Source of the DNA: Sitta carolinensis
Taxonomy: Eukaryota > Chordata > Aves > Passeriformes > Sittidae
Assembly (NCBI GenBank): GCA_032173965.1
Contig: JAVUNC010000005.1
Coordinates: 46,548,501-46,612,500, forward strand
DNA length: 64,000 bases
Direction of reading: 5' to 3'
The notes below the pieces were generated by a model. The model had not been told where the DNA came from. It searched no databases and worked only from the letters and a program-made list of their open reading frames with translations. The translations under genes were made by a program, and so were the position numbers. This document shows positions 23,861 through 34,795 of this stretch, one piece after another; the first letter of the stretch is position 1; each line of letters begins with the position of its first letter.

Positions 23861-26800
23861 TCCACTGCAAACAGTGTAATTGGTCTGGTTTCAGCAGGTC
23901 CAACAGAAATAGCTCTTTTCCAGACCCAGAGGACACCTGCACTTTACTGAAGCGACTAATGTTGTTTGGTCTGGTTTGGAATAGCTTTTACTTGACTCTT
24001 GCATCTTCCAAGGATACAAATTTACCTCCTGAAAAGCCCAAGGGATGTGTAACTAAATCAACTAATCTGAAGAAATAAAGAGTCATGCAGTACTACATTC
24101 TGCTTGGGAACCATGAGAGGATCAATGAGATGATCCTAAGGGATTATGTCTTTTACCTCTCTCTCAGTGATTTTTGTGGTGATTCTGACACTCACTTATA
24201 GAGGTGGCATCTAATCTTTAAACTGCTGACAGCTGAGGTCTCAGGGTGAAATTCAGCCACATGCTGAAGAGCAAATATCCTTACTGGTGCACATCCTACC
24301 AGCCACTATGACTGAGGATAGTGAAAAGAGAACAAAACCACCATGGGCATGGCCAGTAACCAGAAGCCTCTACATTATCTGCTTAGTGAATGCTTAATTC
24401 TGTGCTTCCTCCCAACTTTTCCAACCAGATACATGCCCCTGTATCAGCTGGTAAGTGCCAAAATGTGAAGAAGATACAGAGAAAGGGGAGTAGTTTGCAT
24501 TATCACATTACCTTAGGCACACATATATTTTCTGAATCTGATCTGTATCTAAATTACAGTTGCTGACCCTTAGATGTCCAGAAGTCCAGAGAAGGTGAGA
24601 TTGATTTATATTTCATAACCATCATTCATGTGAGTTGACTCCACTCTGCCTCATTTACTGTGAACTGTAGTACACTCATCTAGAGATCTTACCAGAACCC
24701 AGCAGTGTGCAAGGTTAAGGTACACACACTGCTACAAGTCTGTAACCTGTGGGGCTGCATGAATCAGCAGAACAGAGGAGTCTTCCAGTTTGATCTCCTT
24801 CAAAGCAAGCATCTACCTATACTTCCAAGAAAGGATCAAAGACCCCACAAGGCAATAAACCCAGGAGGCATCTTGCATGGATAGCCAGCAGATTTCTATT
24901 CTTAGAATGATTCTAGCATAAAATTCTTCCCAGTTTGTCTTGCTGATAAAGATAGTTCTTAAAACTGGACATGATGAAAGATGCCATCACAGAAAAAGTG
25001 CTATCTAGGATGCCCAAGGGGAGCACAATCAGTGTGTGTGAACACAGCATGTGTCACAGTGTATAAGCAAACAACAGCATTATGCTCATGAGCAATATCT
25101 CACTGAGAAGCCGAGCAATATCTCCTGAAGTAGCCAAGCTTCAGTTATGCACACTCAAGAGGCAGGGAGACTTGAGGGGTATGACTGCATTTACTGCTGA
25201 TGACTGCATTTACCAGTGAGGATGTTCTTGAAGATGTCCAAATGACATAAATATTTATAATTCCCTTTTTCAAATTTGAACAAGACCTGTGAGGTAACAT
25301 TCATCGCATTAATATTAGGTCTCTAATAATTAGGCATCTGGGCAAAACTGTGCATTTGGGTTCCCTCTATAGCATAAAAGGAAGAAACAGAAACATCCAG
25401 AGGTCAATTCAGTGGGCCTGATCACAAAACAAACAAGAAGAGGGCAGTACTACTCACTCAGTGCTCTGTGAGATGGTGGAATTTCTCGTTACATCATGAC
25501 CTCACTAGATTATGCTGTTGATTTATGTTTCTCTCCCTGACTGCAAAAGGACCACAAATGACAAACTGTGCTTAAATGCTTAACTTTTCCATGACTAAAG
25601 TTGAACAAGGTGAATCCACCTTCCCTTTCTATCAGTGTGTTAAAATATTTCGCTATAAAAGAAACAGAAGCAGCTATTCTAGAAAAGAGGTTTCAAGAGA
25701 TTCTAAGAAAAATCCTCCCTTTAGTGGTTTTGAAAATGAAATGAGAATAATAGATATTTCAACTGTTCTGGCATGAAAAGGTGTTAACAGTATGGCACTT
25801 TTAAAGAACTCTGAGATGACAAGACTGATTTTCCAGAAGTAATTCTTCAGGTTCATTTTGAAAATTCCCTGCAAAGGAAAAATCAGAAATACTGCTATTC
25901 ATTCCCACTCACCAGGAAAGATGTCAAGAAGCCCATCAACTTTGGTCGAGCCAGACCTTCCATGCCCCAGAAAATTAAAAACCTACAGCCATCACCATCA
26001 CAGCACAAAGGCTGTGATTCCTTAGGAGGAATTATTTTTCAAATCCACCGTTGAACTGGGCTGTTTGTTTATATATGAGGCATGGCAGACACCTTGTAAC
26101 AAACAGGAAGAGCCAATGCTGACAAATTTACCTTAAGGAGATGAGAGTAGTGGTCTGCAAGTTGAATTCAACCATGGAGGTCTCCAGGAAATCTCCAGGA
26201 ACTGGAGCAAGCAGCACTAGCAGAACAGAAGCAGACATAGGATGGCCATATGTCCAAGCAGAATGAGTTTGCAGCTTCTGAGTATTCCTGGGTGCACCTA
26301 TCCATATTCCATAAAACTCTCAGAAAATTCTTGCTTTGCCTTCATTTTGTAGGGAAAAAACATAAAAGAGAGGGGGCTTGCTGGAAACAGTAAATCTATA
26401 ATTATGATACCTAGAAGCAGGAACAGTTTAAAGAATGGCTGCTTGAAAGACTAAGTGGAAAAATGCTTCTCAGCAACAAGCAAGATTTACCCTGGCAGGA
26501 AGGGAAGAAACTTGTCCCTCTGGATGCTTTCCCTGCAGCCAAGGTCACACAGAAAGGGGTTAAAGAAAACCAGTCCTTCTGTATGTCAGGTACTGCCTGG
26601 GGGGCATGGCTGGGAGCTGGAGAGCAGAGGACAAGTGAAGGGGACAGCAGCACAGTGCTCCTCTACTGCCACGTGTCCTGACTCCCAACAACCTGATCTG
26701 GGATCCGGGCTAGGCTGCACTTACGCTTCTGACAGCTGAGGCAACTAAAGGCAGTGCTTCAGTTGGTGTTGAACCCCACCCCTGACAGCACCACCTCCTG

Positions 26801-27779
26801 CGGGCTAAGGTTTGCCTCCCTCCTCAGGAGTGTGTACCCAGATTTTTGTTACGAGCATAACAAAATGCCAGGGAAAACGCCTTCCAACATCTCATATTAT
26901 TGTAATGGGAAAAGAGAGTGGTTATAGATTCCTTTAGTTAGTCCTGGATCTTCTTGTGGATGACATTGTTTTTAGTGAGAAATGGACGCTTGCATGACAA
27001 TTCATACTCTTACCCTTCCACAACACATCCATGTGGATCCACTGTGCCATACATCTCCAGTCTAAACCTCCATTCCCTTCTGCCCCTGCACAGGCATCAA
27101 GGCAAATAAATGTGCCAGAAACATGGGGCCTCCTCCTTATGCCTTATCCAAGGAGCATTTGACCTGAAGAGCCAAAGGCTGTTTCCCTTAAATATCCCTC
27201 TTCAAAGTAGCACCCAGAACCTCTTTCGTGTCATTGCCCAGTCCACCCTACAACACAGAGCAGACACAAAGGATGCATGAAAACACCTTCCTGGATTTAG
27301 CAGTTCAGTGTCAGAGGACGCCTGTACCAAAGAGTCAATACTTCTCACCTCTCTCTTCCACCTGCTTCCTACAGCAAAACTCCATACACTGCTGATTGCA
27401 TAGAAAGAATAGAAAGAAGAGGCAGAGAGACAGCACTCAGGGCCTAACTCAGATGCTGCTTCACTCTTCTAACAGAGAATGAATAAAGCCACTACAGAGC
27501 AGCCACCATGGCTGAGACAGGTGTCTCACAGCACAGTCCCCATATCACAGGTCTCGCTGCAGCACCCTGCGGGCTGGGACAGCGTCGCCAGCCCTTGCCA
27601 GCAGAGGTGACAACAGGTAGGAAAGCATGACAGACTGCCGTGTCCGGCTCTGTCCCCATTCTCTTGTCCCTGAAATCCAACTTGGTGCATCCTGGGGGAA
27701 GCCCCATCTGCTTCTCATTCCAGACCATGTCATGTCATAATTATTCCTAATTATGCCTCATTTAGCTTGATAGGTACCA
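23861..27779. other. Intergenic, nothing recognised except short direct repeats
   Basis: No gene-like features. Two close direct repeats lie near 25090-25213: 'gagcaatatctc' at 25090 and 25113, and 'atgactgcatttac' at 25181 and 25200. Confidence 0.5.
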
Positions 27780-27903
27780 GATTGAGAAGGATGGCCTAGT
27801 GAGAGAGAGAGAGCATCCTGGCCGGCCGCAGCGGCGAGGCGCGGGCCGGGGAAGCGCCGGGCGGGCATGACCGCGGGACCGGCGCGGCACCGCGCAGCGC
27901 CCG

Positions 27904-27917
27904 CCGGCAGGGGGCGC
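27904..27917 (+). promoter_or_regulatory. CTCF-like motif
   Basis: The sequence CCGGCAGGGGGCGC matches the CTCF core CCASYAGRKGGCRS at all positions but one (G for A at position 3). It lies at the left edge of the GC-rich minisatellite. Binding is inference. Confidence 0.4.
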
Positions 27918-27962
27918 CGCCGGCCCGGAGAGCCCCGCCCCGCGGTCCGCGCTGAGCGGCGC

Positions 27963-28360
27963 CCCGGCCCGGCCCGGCCCGTGCGTGTGCCCCGGCCCGT
28001 GCGTGTGCCCCGGCCCGGCCCGGCCCGGCCCGTGCGTGTGCCCCGGCCCGGCCCGGCCCGGCCCGTGCGTGTGCCCCGGCCCGTGCGTGTGCCCCGGCCC
28101 GTGCGTGTGCCCCGGCCCGGCCCGGCCCGGCCCGTGCGTGTGCCCCGGCCCGTGCGTGTGCCCCGGCCCGGCCCGGCCCGGGCCGTGCGTGTGCCCCGGG
28201 CCGTGCGTGTGCCCCGGCCCGGCCCGGCCCGGGCCGTGCGTGTGCCCCGGGCCGTGCGAGTGCCCCGGGCCGTGCGAGTGCCCCGGCCCGTGCGAGTGCC
28301 CCGGCCCGTGCGAGTGCCCCGGGCCGTGCGAGTGCCCCGGCCCGTGCGAGTGCTCCGTGC
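27963..28360. repeat. GC-rich minisatellite with 18-bp and 33-bp units
   Basis: Seventeen copies of a GTGCGWGTG core begin at 27981, 27999, 28032, 28065, 28083, 28101, 28134, 28152, 28185, 28203, 28236, 28254, 28272, 28290, 28308, 28326 and 28344. Spacing is 18 or 33 bp; the 15-bp difference is three extra GGCCC pentamers. The basic unit is CCCCGGCCCGTGCGTGTG. The first 11 cores read GTGCGTGTG and the last 6 read GTGCGAGTG. Because 18 and 33 are both multiples of 3, frames stay open on both strands, which explains the long His-Gly-Pro and Cys-Pro-Gly frames here. The array ends about 40 bp before a CR1 terminus. Confidence 0.93.
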
Positions 28361-28397
28361 CGCGCCGGGCCCCGCGCAGCCCCAGGGCTGCCAGTTG

Positions 28398-29105
28398 GAT
28401 CACAGAGTCACAGAATACGCTGCGTTGGAAGGGACCCACAAGGGTTTTTGAGTTCAACTCCTGGTCTGCACAGCACCATCCCGAAGAGTCACACCCTGTG
28501 CCTGCGAGCATTGTCCAGACGTTCCCTGAGCTCTGTCAAGGAGCTGTGACTACTGTCCTGGGGAGCCTGTTCCAGTGCCCAACCACCCTAATATCCAACC
28601 TAAACCTCCCCTGACACAGCTTCAGGCCATTCCCTTGGGTCCTGTCACTGGGCACCACAGAGATCAGTGTTTGCCCCTCCTCTTCTCCTGCAATGAGGTC
28701 TTTCCTCAGTCTCCTCGAGGCTGAACAGCACAAGTGACTCAGCCACTCATCATATACCCTCTTCCCAAGGCCCATCTCCATCTTCATTGCCCTGGTTTAG
28801 ATGATCTCTCAGTATCTTTTTTATCGTGGCACCCAAAACTGCACACAGCTCTTGCGGTGAGGCCAACCAGTGCAGAGCAGAGGGGACAGTCCCCTCCCTT
28901 CACCCAGCTGTCAGTGCTGTTCCTGATGCACCTCAGGACAGGGTTGGCCCTCCTGGCTGCCAGGGCACTGCTGGCTCTTGTTGAACTTGCCATCAAGTGG
29001 GACTCCCAGATCCCTTTCCACAGCACTGCTCTCCAGCACCTTGTTCCTCAGTCTGTCTGGAACATACCAACAAGGTTGCCCCATCCCCTGGGGCACCAGC
29101 CCTGC
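28398..29105 (-). pseudogene. CR1 LINE 3' fragment with decayed reverse-transcriptase C-terminus
   Basis: The + strand starts 'gatcacagagtcacagaat', then 'gttggaagggaccc', the reverse complement of the CR1 3' terminus. Reading the minus strand from about 29096 gives pieces typical of the CR1 ORF2 C-terminus spread over several frames: LESSAVERDLGVPLDGK, then SSALAARRANPVLRCIR, then LRKDLIAGEEEG, then VPSDRTQGNGLKL and VVGHWNRLPRTVV. Frameshifts and stops show it is dead. It is the longest CR1 copy in the window and is 5'-truncated. Confidence 0.9.
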
Positions 29106-32100
29106 ACTGCAGGAGGTATTTGCAACTGGTCACTACAGAACTGACACTACAAAACCAGTATTACCCAGACACTGGTCAGGGTCACAACATGTTGGGGCTC
29201 ACATGTTCCTCCATCCCCACCGAAGTCCTACACAAGTGTTTTTTAACAGATCTGTGCTTGTCGTCCTGCAGGAAACGTCTGCTCCGTTTTTCCACATAGC
29301 AGCATCACCTGGGAACACCTGGACACGGGCAGCACCCTCACACATGCACCAGAAGATATTCTGAGTGCCAGGCAGCTGGTCCTCCATGGCAGGTACTAGG
29401 GACTCACATGCCTCCACCACAGACCCTGGCCACTCTCTTCCCCCCTGTGCATCAGCCATCGGCCAAGGCTGACGTGAAACCTGCTGACATGAGGGTCCAG
29501 CAACAAGTAAAGCACAGGAAGGTACAAAAATGTCAGGTATGTTGACCAACAGAGATTGGTTTTCAAGGGACTCTCACTGCTCTGCTCGTCTCTGCGGCCC
29601 GTGCTTCAGTAGTCAGTGAACAAGCGAAGGAAACTGTCTAACAATAGTAACACTGTGACCTAGGCAAAGAGAAATTTTCATAAAACATGTTAAGTCAGGA
29701 GGGAATGAGCCAGCACAGGGGAAAAACATGAAGAAATAGCATCCTCATATGCACTGCTTGCTTTCTGGGAAAAAAAAAAAAACAAACAACAAAACAAAAA
29801 CAAAAAAAAACCCAACAAAAAACAAAACCCCCACAGCTTTTTTGCTTGGGTCTGAGCTCCTGCAGCTAAAATGGCTGTTGGGTGAGCCAGGGCTCCACCG
29901 TAGTCAGCTGCAAGCTGCATCTCTGAGGTGATGCAGGCACTGCATCTGCAAAGCTGCATCCCCTCTGCCTGTTTGCCTTCCTCAGGAGCCATCTCCCAAA
30001 AAGCCCTCCAGAGCAACAAGCCTTCATTGCACCTGTTTTTCCAGCTTATGGCAGTTCTGCTGTGGGGGGATGGGGTCAAATTCCGGAGGGAGAGAGGGAG
30101 GCGAAGCCACCTGCAATGCAATCAAGCAACTGCTGTGGTAAGAAGCCAGGCAGAAAGGAAGGATGATTTACTGACACAAGCTAAGCCAATATAAACACTT
30201 ATGATACAGGTGCCTGTGCTCTCAGATATTGCCTGACTTAATTCAATTGTTTTGTAAACCGATTTAGTTAAATCTGTATAAAACTGGTGTTTAAACAAGA
30301 CCCAAACAGTGGTTAAAATGTTGTTAATAAAATATATCACCATAAAACAAATACATATTATGAAGGCTTCCTTTTTGCTGACAGGTCATATACTTTCTCA
30401 TTCTATTTCTTTCTCCCTGTGTTCTTCTCTTTAGAGGTTGTACATTCTGCTGTGCCTTGACTGACTCTTTCTGTACTGTACAAAAATAGGGTTGTCTCCA
30501 TTCAAAAGTCTGTAAGTCCACCTCTAGCATTTCTCACTGTTTGTAAAGTAGAGCTGGGGAGATATTTATTTATTTTTATATAACCTTCAATAAGATTCAA
30601 CCCAGAGCAATATTTTTAAGCAGATTTTAAGCAAAGTAGTTTATTCTGGATCCAGCCTGACCCTTTTCATTATTTCTAAACTGACCTATCTTACAGTTTG
30701 GAGTTATTTAATTTTTCTGAAAAGATGGTCCTATTTTTCTTGTTTTCAGCAAAGTCACTTTTTTAAGCAATGTTAGGTTTTTATTTTTTTATTTTTCAAT
30801 CCTATTCCAAAATCACCCAAATCAAAATTTATCTGCGTCCAAAATTAACTTTCAAAGTATCCTCTCAAACTTGGCTCAAATGCCCAATTAGTTTGGTCTC
30901 CTCCACCAAAATCTCTTCATTTTTTAAACAAATGCATGACAGAGTTATAAAAAAAATAGGAAGACAAAATTTCTGTACCCCTGGTAGAAGTCAGCAACAA
31001 TAAGACTAGCATGAATCAACTTTTCCTTAGACGTGTCTCTTTTTTATGGTCTTTGATTCATTCAGAAAAGAAATTTTGGCCAAGCGCATCCAGGATCCAG
31101 CTGTTTGCACACCTGCATGATATACTGGAGCAACTGTTCCCTTGGGGAGGCAGGTGAGGGGTAACTGGAGCAGCCACACTAAGCAGCAGGAATTGTCACT
31201 GATGAAAATAAATACAAAATGTACACATTTGGAAAAAGGCAGAAGGGGAAAGGAGATGGCAAATTTCATGTATCAGGTGGGCAGCTCTGAAGGAGTTAGG
31301 AGGGATATACAGAAGCAAGGTGGGGTGGGGCTGGTCTGTGGAAGGATAGGAGGCGGCCTTTGGATAGGTAGGGAAGCAGGAACCAGTTAATCCTGAGACA
31401 GCAGTGTGAGAGCCATGGGCTCTGGAATGAAACAGGTCAGAAGGCTGAGTTGGGCTCAGTGTCTGGAGGATGCACCCTTAAGTGGAACTCTAGCTTGGTG
31501 GGCATCCACTGTCTGCTACTACTACAGCCAAGCTGCATCCAGAGGCAGCTGCCCTCTTGCTCAGAGAGCAGCCTGGCTTCATACCCCGTGCCACACAGCT
31601 CTGCTGATTTATGTTTTTGAATCCAGGCAGCCACGGAGAGCAGCCACACAGCATGTCAGTACCTCAGATGGGTCTAGCCGAGCCCCCACGGCCTCACATT
31701 GCTGCTGTCTGAAGAGCCCAGGTCCTCCCGTGAGGAGAATGGTGTGCGTACAAAATCTCATGGGAGAGGTTGTCACCCACGCTCTCCCATCTGTCCCGAA
31801 TTATTGCTCTTTATCAGCCCCATAGCCCCTTTCCACTGCAAGACAAAGCTGCAGACTGGCTGGGGTGCCAGCACAGGGGTTGGCTTCTAAAAGCTGTGTT
31901 AAGGAAGGGAATTCTGCTCCAAAGGACACATTCAGAGTAAGCCCTGTGTACATTTGGCAGGGATAATAATCCACAACCACCCAGCCTGGTGAAATTTCTG
32001 GAGGCCTCAAGAGTAGACAGTCCAAGCCAGGATTTGTGATTGTTTACCTTGACATCCATTTGGATACACTCCAAGTGTAGACAAGGGATTTAGATGCCCA

Positions 32101-33320
32101 GATTATTTGCCCTCATGGCAGCAATGCACAAATACAACTACTAGGAAGATTAGAGATATTCCATCTGCTTAAATTGCTCCCTTTTCCTGCCAGCTCTGAT
32201 AACCATGATGATGGGGATTTAAGCCCCAGTGCTACTAACTGTGATTGGCACCAGTGTGATGGTTATATTTTCCATGGGACCACCCTCCCAGTTCTGTGCA
32301 GTCCATCTCTGTTCATCTCATCACAGCAGTCGTCTTGTCTCTGTAGGGCTCCAGTCCTCATCCCCCATCAACAGTCCCCAACAGCTCCTGTGCAAGGCAC
32401 TAGATAAAACTGTAACAGAAAGATGGCTCTTGCCTTTTTATTTGGCTGTTTAAGCAAGCGGAGGTAGTACAGATCATGAGAAAAAACAGCAGACAACAGA
32501 AGGAATTAGAGGAATTGTAGATCTTAGTTGTCTTCACACGATTGCGAGTTCTTATGCTAGTTTTATTCATACTTCGAAATGTCACCTCTTTGGGCTGTGG
32601 CCAAAATTATTAAGTACCAGTCCACAGTGGAAAAATAGAGGCTTCAACTAAAAGTATCTTTACTAAGCTTGAACTAAACCATTTGTTATCAGTAATTGCT
32701 ACAAAATCAGAGGCACTGTTCAGCCCTGCATCTTCGGAAGGAAATGCTACAAGTAATTATGAGTTTAGAGTGCAATTGCATAATGGTTAAATCTCAAGCA
32801 CTTTCCTTGGTGGTAGACAATTCTGTTGTTAAACTGTGAACTTAGAGGGTATTTTAGCACACTGTATCCTTTGGACATGGAGAGCAAAGTTTTCTACTAC
32901 TCCGTGTGCTCAATATTGTGGTTCTGCTCCACAGAAAGAAGGCACCTCCCAAAGCACACCCTTGCCTTATGAACAATGTTTTCCATGGATCTGGGGGAAT
33001 TCCACCAACTCTGGACCCATTAGAACCTTTTTCTTAGTGGGTTAGGGGTCTTCTAAACAAATAAAGAGAGAGCGCAACCTGACTCCTATTTGAGAGCACA
33101 GATAAGGAAACAAGAGACTCCCTGGGAGGAAGCTACATGTGTTTTGCAATCTTAAACCTTCCAGCAGTGCACACACTGGGGTCTCTTAATCTTCCCCTCT
33201 GACCCTTCTCCTGGAGTGGGGCAATTGCAGTAGATTATGGGAAGTTAGTGATGGTGGTTGATGACTGATTTTAGAGCATGTGTTCCCAAACTACCAAAGA
33301 GGTACAATTTGATTCATAGG
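29106..33320. other. Intergenic, simple repeats only
   Basis: No gene is recognised. The stretch contains an A-rich tract at 29770-29828, an AT-rich block at 30200-30990 and mixed-composition DNA near 32650-32830 with homeobox-like TAATTA sites. The open frames here (for example 29690-30121, 31406-31825) have no family features. Confidence 0.5.
29770..29828. repeat. A-rich low-complexity tract
   Basis: Runs of A interrupted by single C. No adjacent retroposed copy was recognised. Confidence 0.8.
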
Positions 33321-33427
33321 TGTTCTGGTTTGGTTTGCTAATTTGAAAGTTCCCAATCAAGAGCAAAGCAGGCTTAAGCTTAAAAGTAATAAGACTATAT
33401 TAACTAACACTAAAAGAAAAAAAAACA

Positions 33428-33460
<33 letters not shown>

Positions 33461-34795
33461 AAAAAAAAAAAAGAAAAAAAAACAAAAAGCCAACAAGAAT
33501 GAGAATGAAACCTTCAAAATACTCTTCCTCCCTCCCCAACCCTTCTTTTCTCCCAACCAACAGTGTAAAGAAAACGGCACTCAGAAATCTCAGTCAGTTT
33601 TCCACCTCTAAAACAGTCTTTCTTCAGTTCTCTTAGGGAGGGAAGCACCTCTTGTTCGCTATGGCAAATTCCCCCACAAGAAAACAGTTCTCTTGTGGAT
33701 CCATTCTTCATGAACAGCAACTGCCTGGATCCTTTTCGTTCATGAAACTCCTCCCATGTTCACAGTTGTGTCTCTGGGCCACATTGATGTATGGGGTTTA
33801 TTTTTAAGATAACTGTTCAAAACAAAGGTTCTCTTTATTTATCTTTGGGATCATCTTCACCTCAAGGAACAGAGATTCACTTATTTCAAGGGCAAAGAGT
33901 CTTTATCACTTCATCTCTCTTTTCAACTTCTCATGAAATCAACAGTCCCTTCAATGTTTTGTTCCTTTGCTCAGGTCTACAATTTGAACTCTTTTATCTC
34001 CTCCATATTTCTTTATGATTTAAAGGAAATATCTCAATATTTTGTAGCCAACCACCATAGCTGGTGAGAGTCTTTTACACCTCAAAAGCAACTTCCCACA
34101 CTCCTACATCTGGACTTTCACTCCTTCTTGACTGACTGTGATACTTCATGTGGTCTTTACACATCTGCATTCTAATTTTCTTTCACTTGAGAGAGGATGG
34201 AGGGTTTTTCAGGTCCCATTTGTGCACTGATGCACTGAAAGTTAACAAAGACAGTGTCTGGCCTGGCCGGCCCTGCTGGAGCTGTGCCAGGATCTTGGCC
34301 AGGCTGCAGTCCATGGTGTCACATTACAAAGCCCTGTTGAGGAGGGGCAGACCTCAGAGAGTCCAGGCCCAAAGAGACAGCTGCTCACTGCCCTTTTGCA
34401 GCTACGGGGGAGAGTTGGATAGATCCCAGAATTCCTTTTCCACACCTCAACCTTATCAGGGTGTCCTGGCCCACATCATCCCATCTTTCCCCGCTCTCGC
34501 CAGGCGCAGCAGAGCTACGGCAGAGGCAAAGCCCATCCCGGGCCAGCAGCAGAGCAAATTCCATGCTGGCAGATGTTCCCAAAATCAGCTCAGCGCTACC
34601 TGGCCCACGTGGCCTTCCCCCTCCTCCCAGGACCAAGAGGGGAGAGGTGCTTTATCCCAGACAGCTGGAAGGAAAGAGCTTCCCGGGCTTCCTTTCAAAG
34701 TTAATAAGAACTAGAAAATGCTTTCCTATTGGTCCAATAAAAAGCCAGTCTCAAAATCAGCCAGCTCACTTCCCTGGGCTGGTCAAACTAACACA
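33321..34795 (+). mobile_element. Candidate TG...CA-bounded retroelement (long solo LTR or non-autonomous LTR element)
   Basis: The stretch starts TGTTCTGGTTTGG at 33321 and ends CAAACTAACACA at 34795. The ends form an imperfect inverted repeat (9 of the first 12 positions match). The flanking 5-mers are ATAGG (33316-33320) and AAAGG (34796-34800), four of five identical, like a decayed target duplication. Near the 3' end an ATTGGTCCAAT (34728-34738) overlaps AATAAAAAG (34736-34744), resembling an LTR CCAAT/TATA or polyadenylation cluster. An A-rich tract lies 100 bp inside. At 1,475 bp it is long for a solo LTR. No gag or pol remnant was recognised, and the 188-codon frame at 34148-34714 has no known motif. 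Confidence 0.4.
33416..33488. repeat. A-rich tract, (AAAAAC)n grading to poly-A
   Basis: About 73 bases: repeated AAAAC/AAAAAC units followed by a near-pure A run. It lies inside the candidate LTR element. Confidence 0.9.

Larger units (their letters stand above)
27815..28390. other. CpG island containing a GC-rich minisatellite
   Basis: An abrupt block of very high G+C with dense CpG between AT-richer flanks. The left part (27815-27960) is non-repetitive, with GC-box-like and CTCF-like sequence. The right part is an 18/33-bp minisatellite. No TATA box, splice donor or coding exon is visible, so an independent promoter is possible but unsupported. Confidence 0.7.

Noticed and set aside
27762..28614. 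Long open frames on both strands (249, 194 and 209 codons) rich in His-Gly-Pro, Arg-Val-Pro or Cys-Pro-Gly
   Set aside because: They are products of the minisatellite, whose unit lengths (18 and 33) are multiples of three and which lacks TA-containing stops. The peptides are pure repeat translation and have no initiation or splice context.
28734..29364. Plus-strand frames of 100-136 codons
   Set aside because: Antisense reading through a CR1 fragment. The minus strand carries the genuine CR1 coding remnant.
33343..33636. Lysine-rich 97-codon frame
   Set aside because: It is mostly translation of the A-rich tract.
34148..34714. 188-codon open frame, plus strand
   Set aside because: It lies inside the candidate LTR element and shows no gag, protease, reverse transcriptase or envelope motif. 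Its GC-rich composition suppresses stops.
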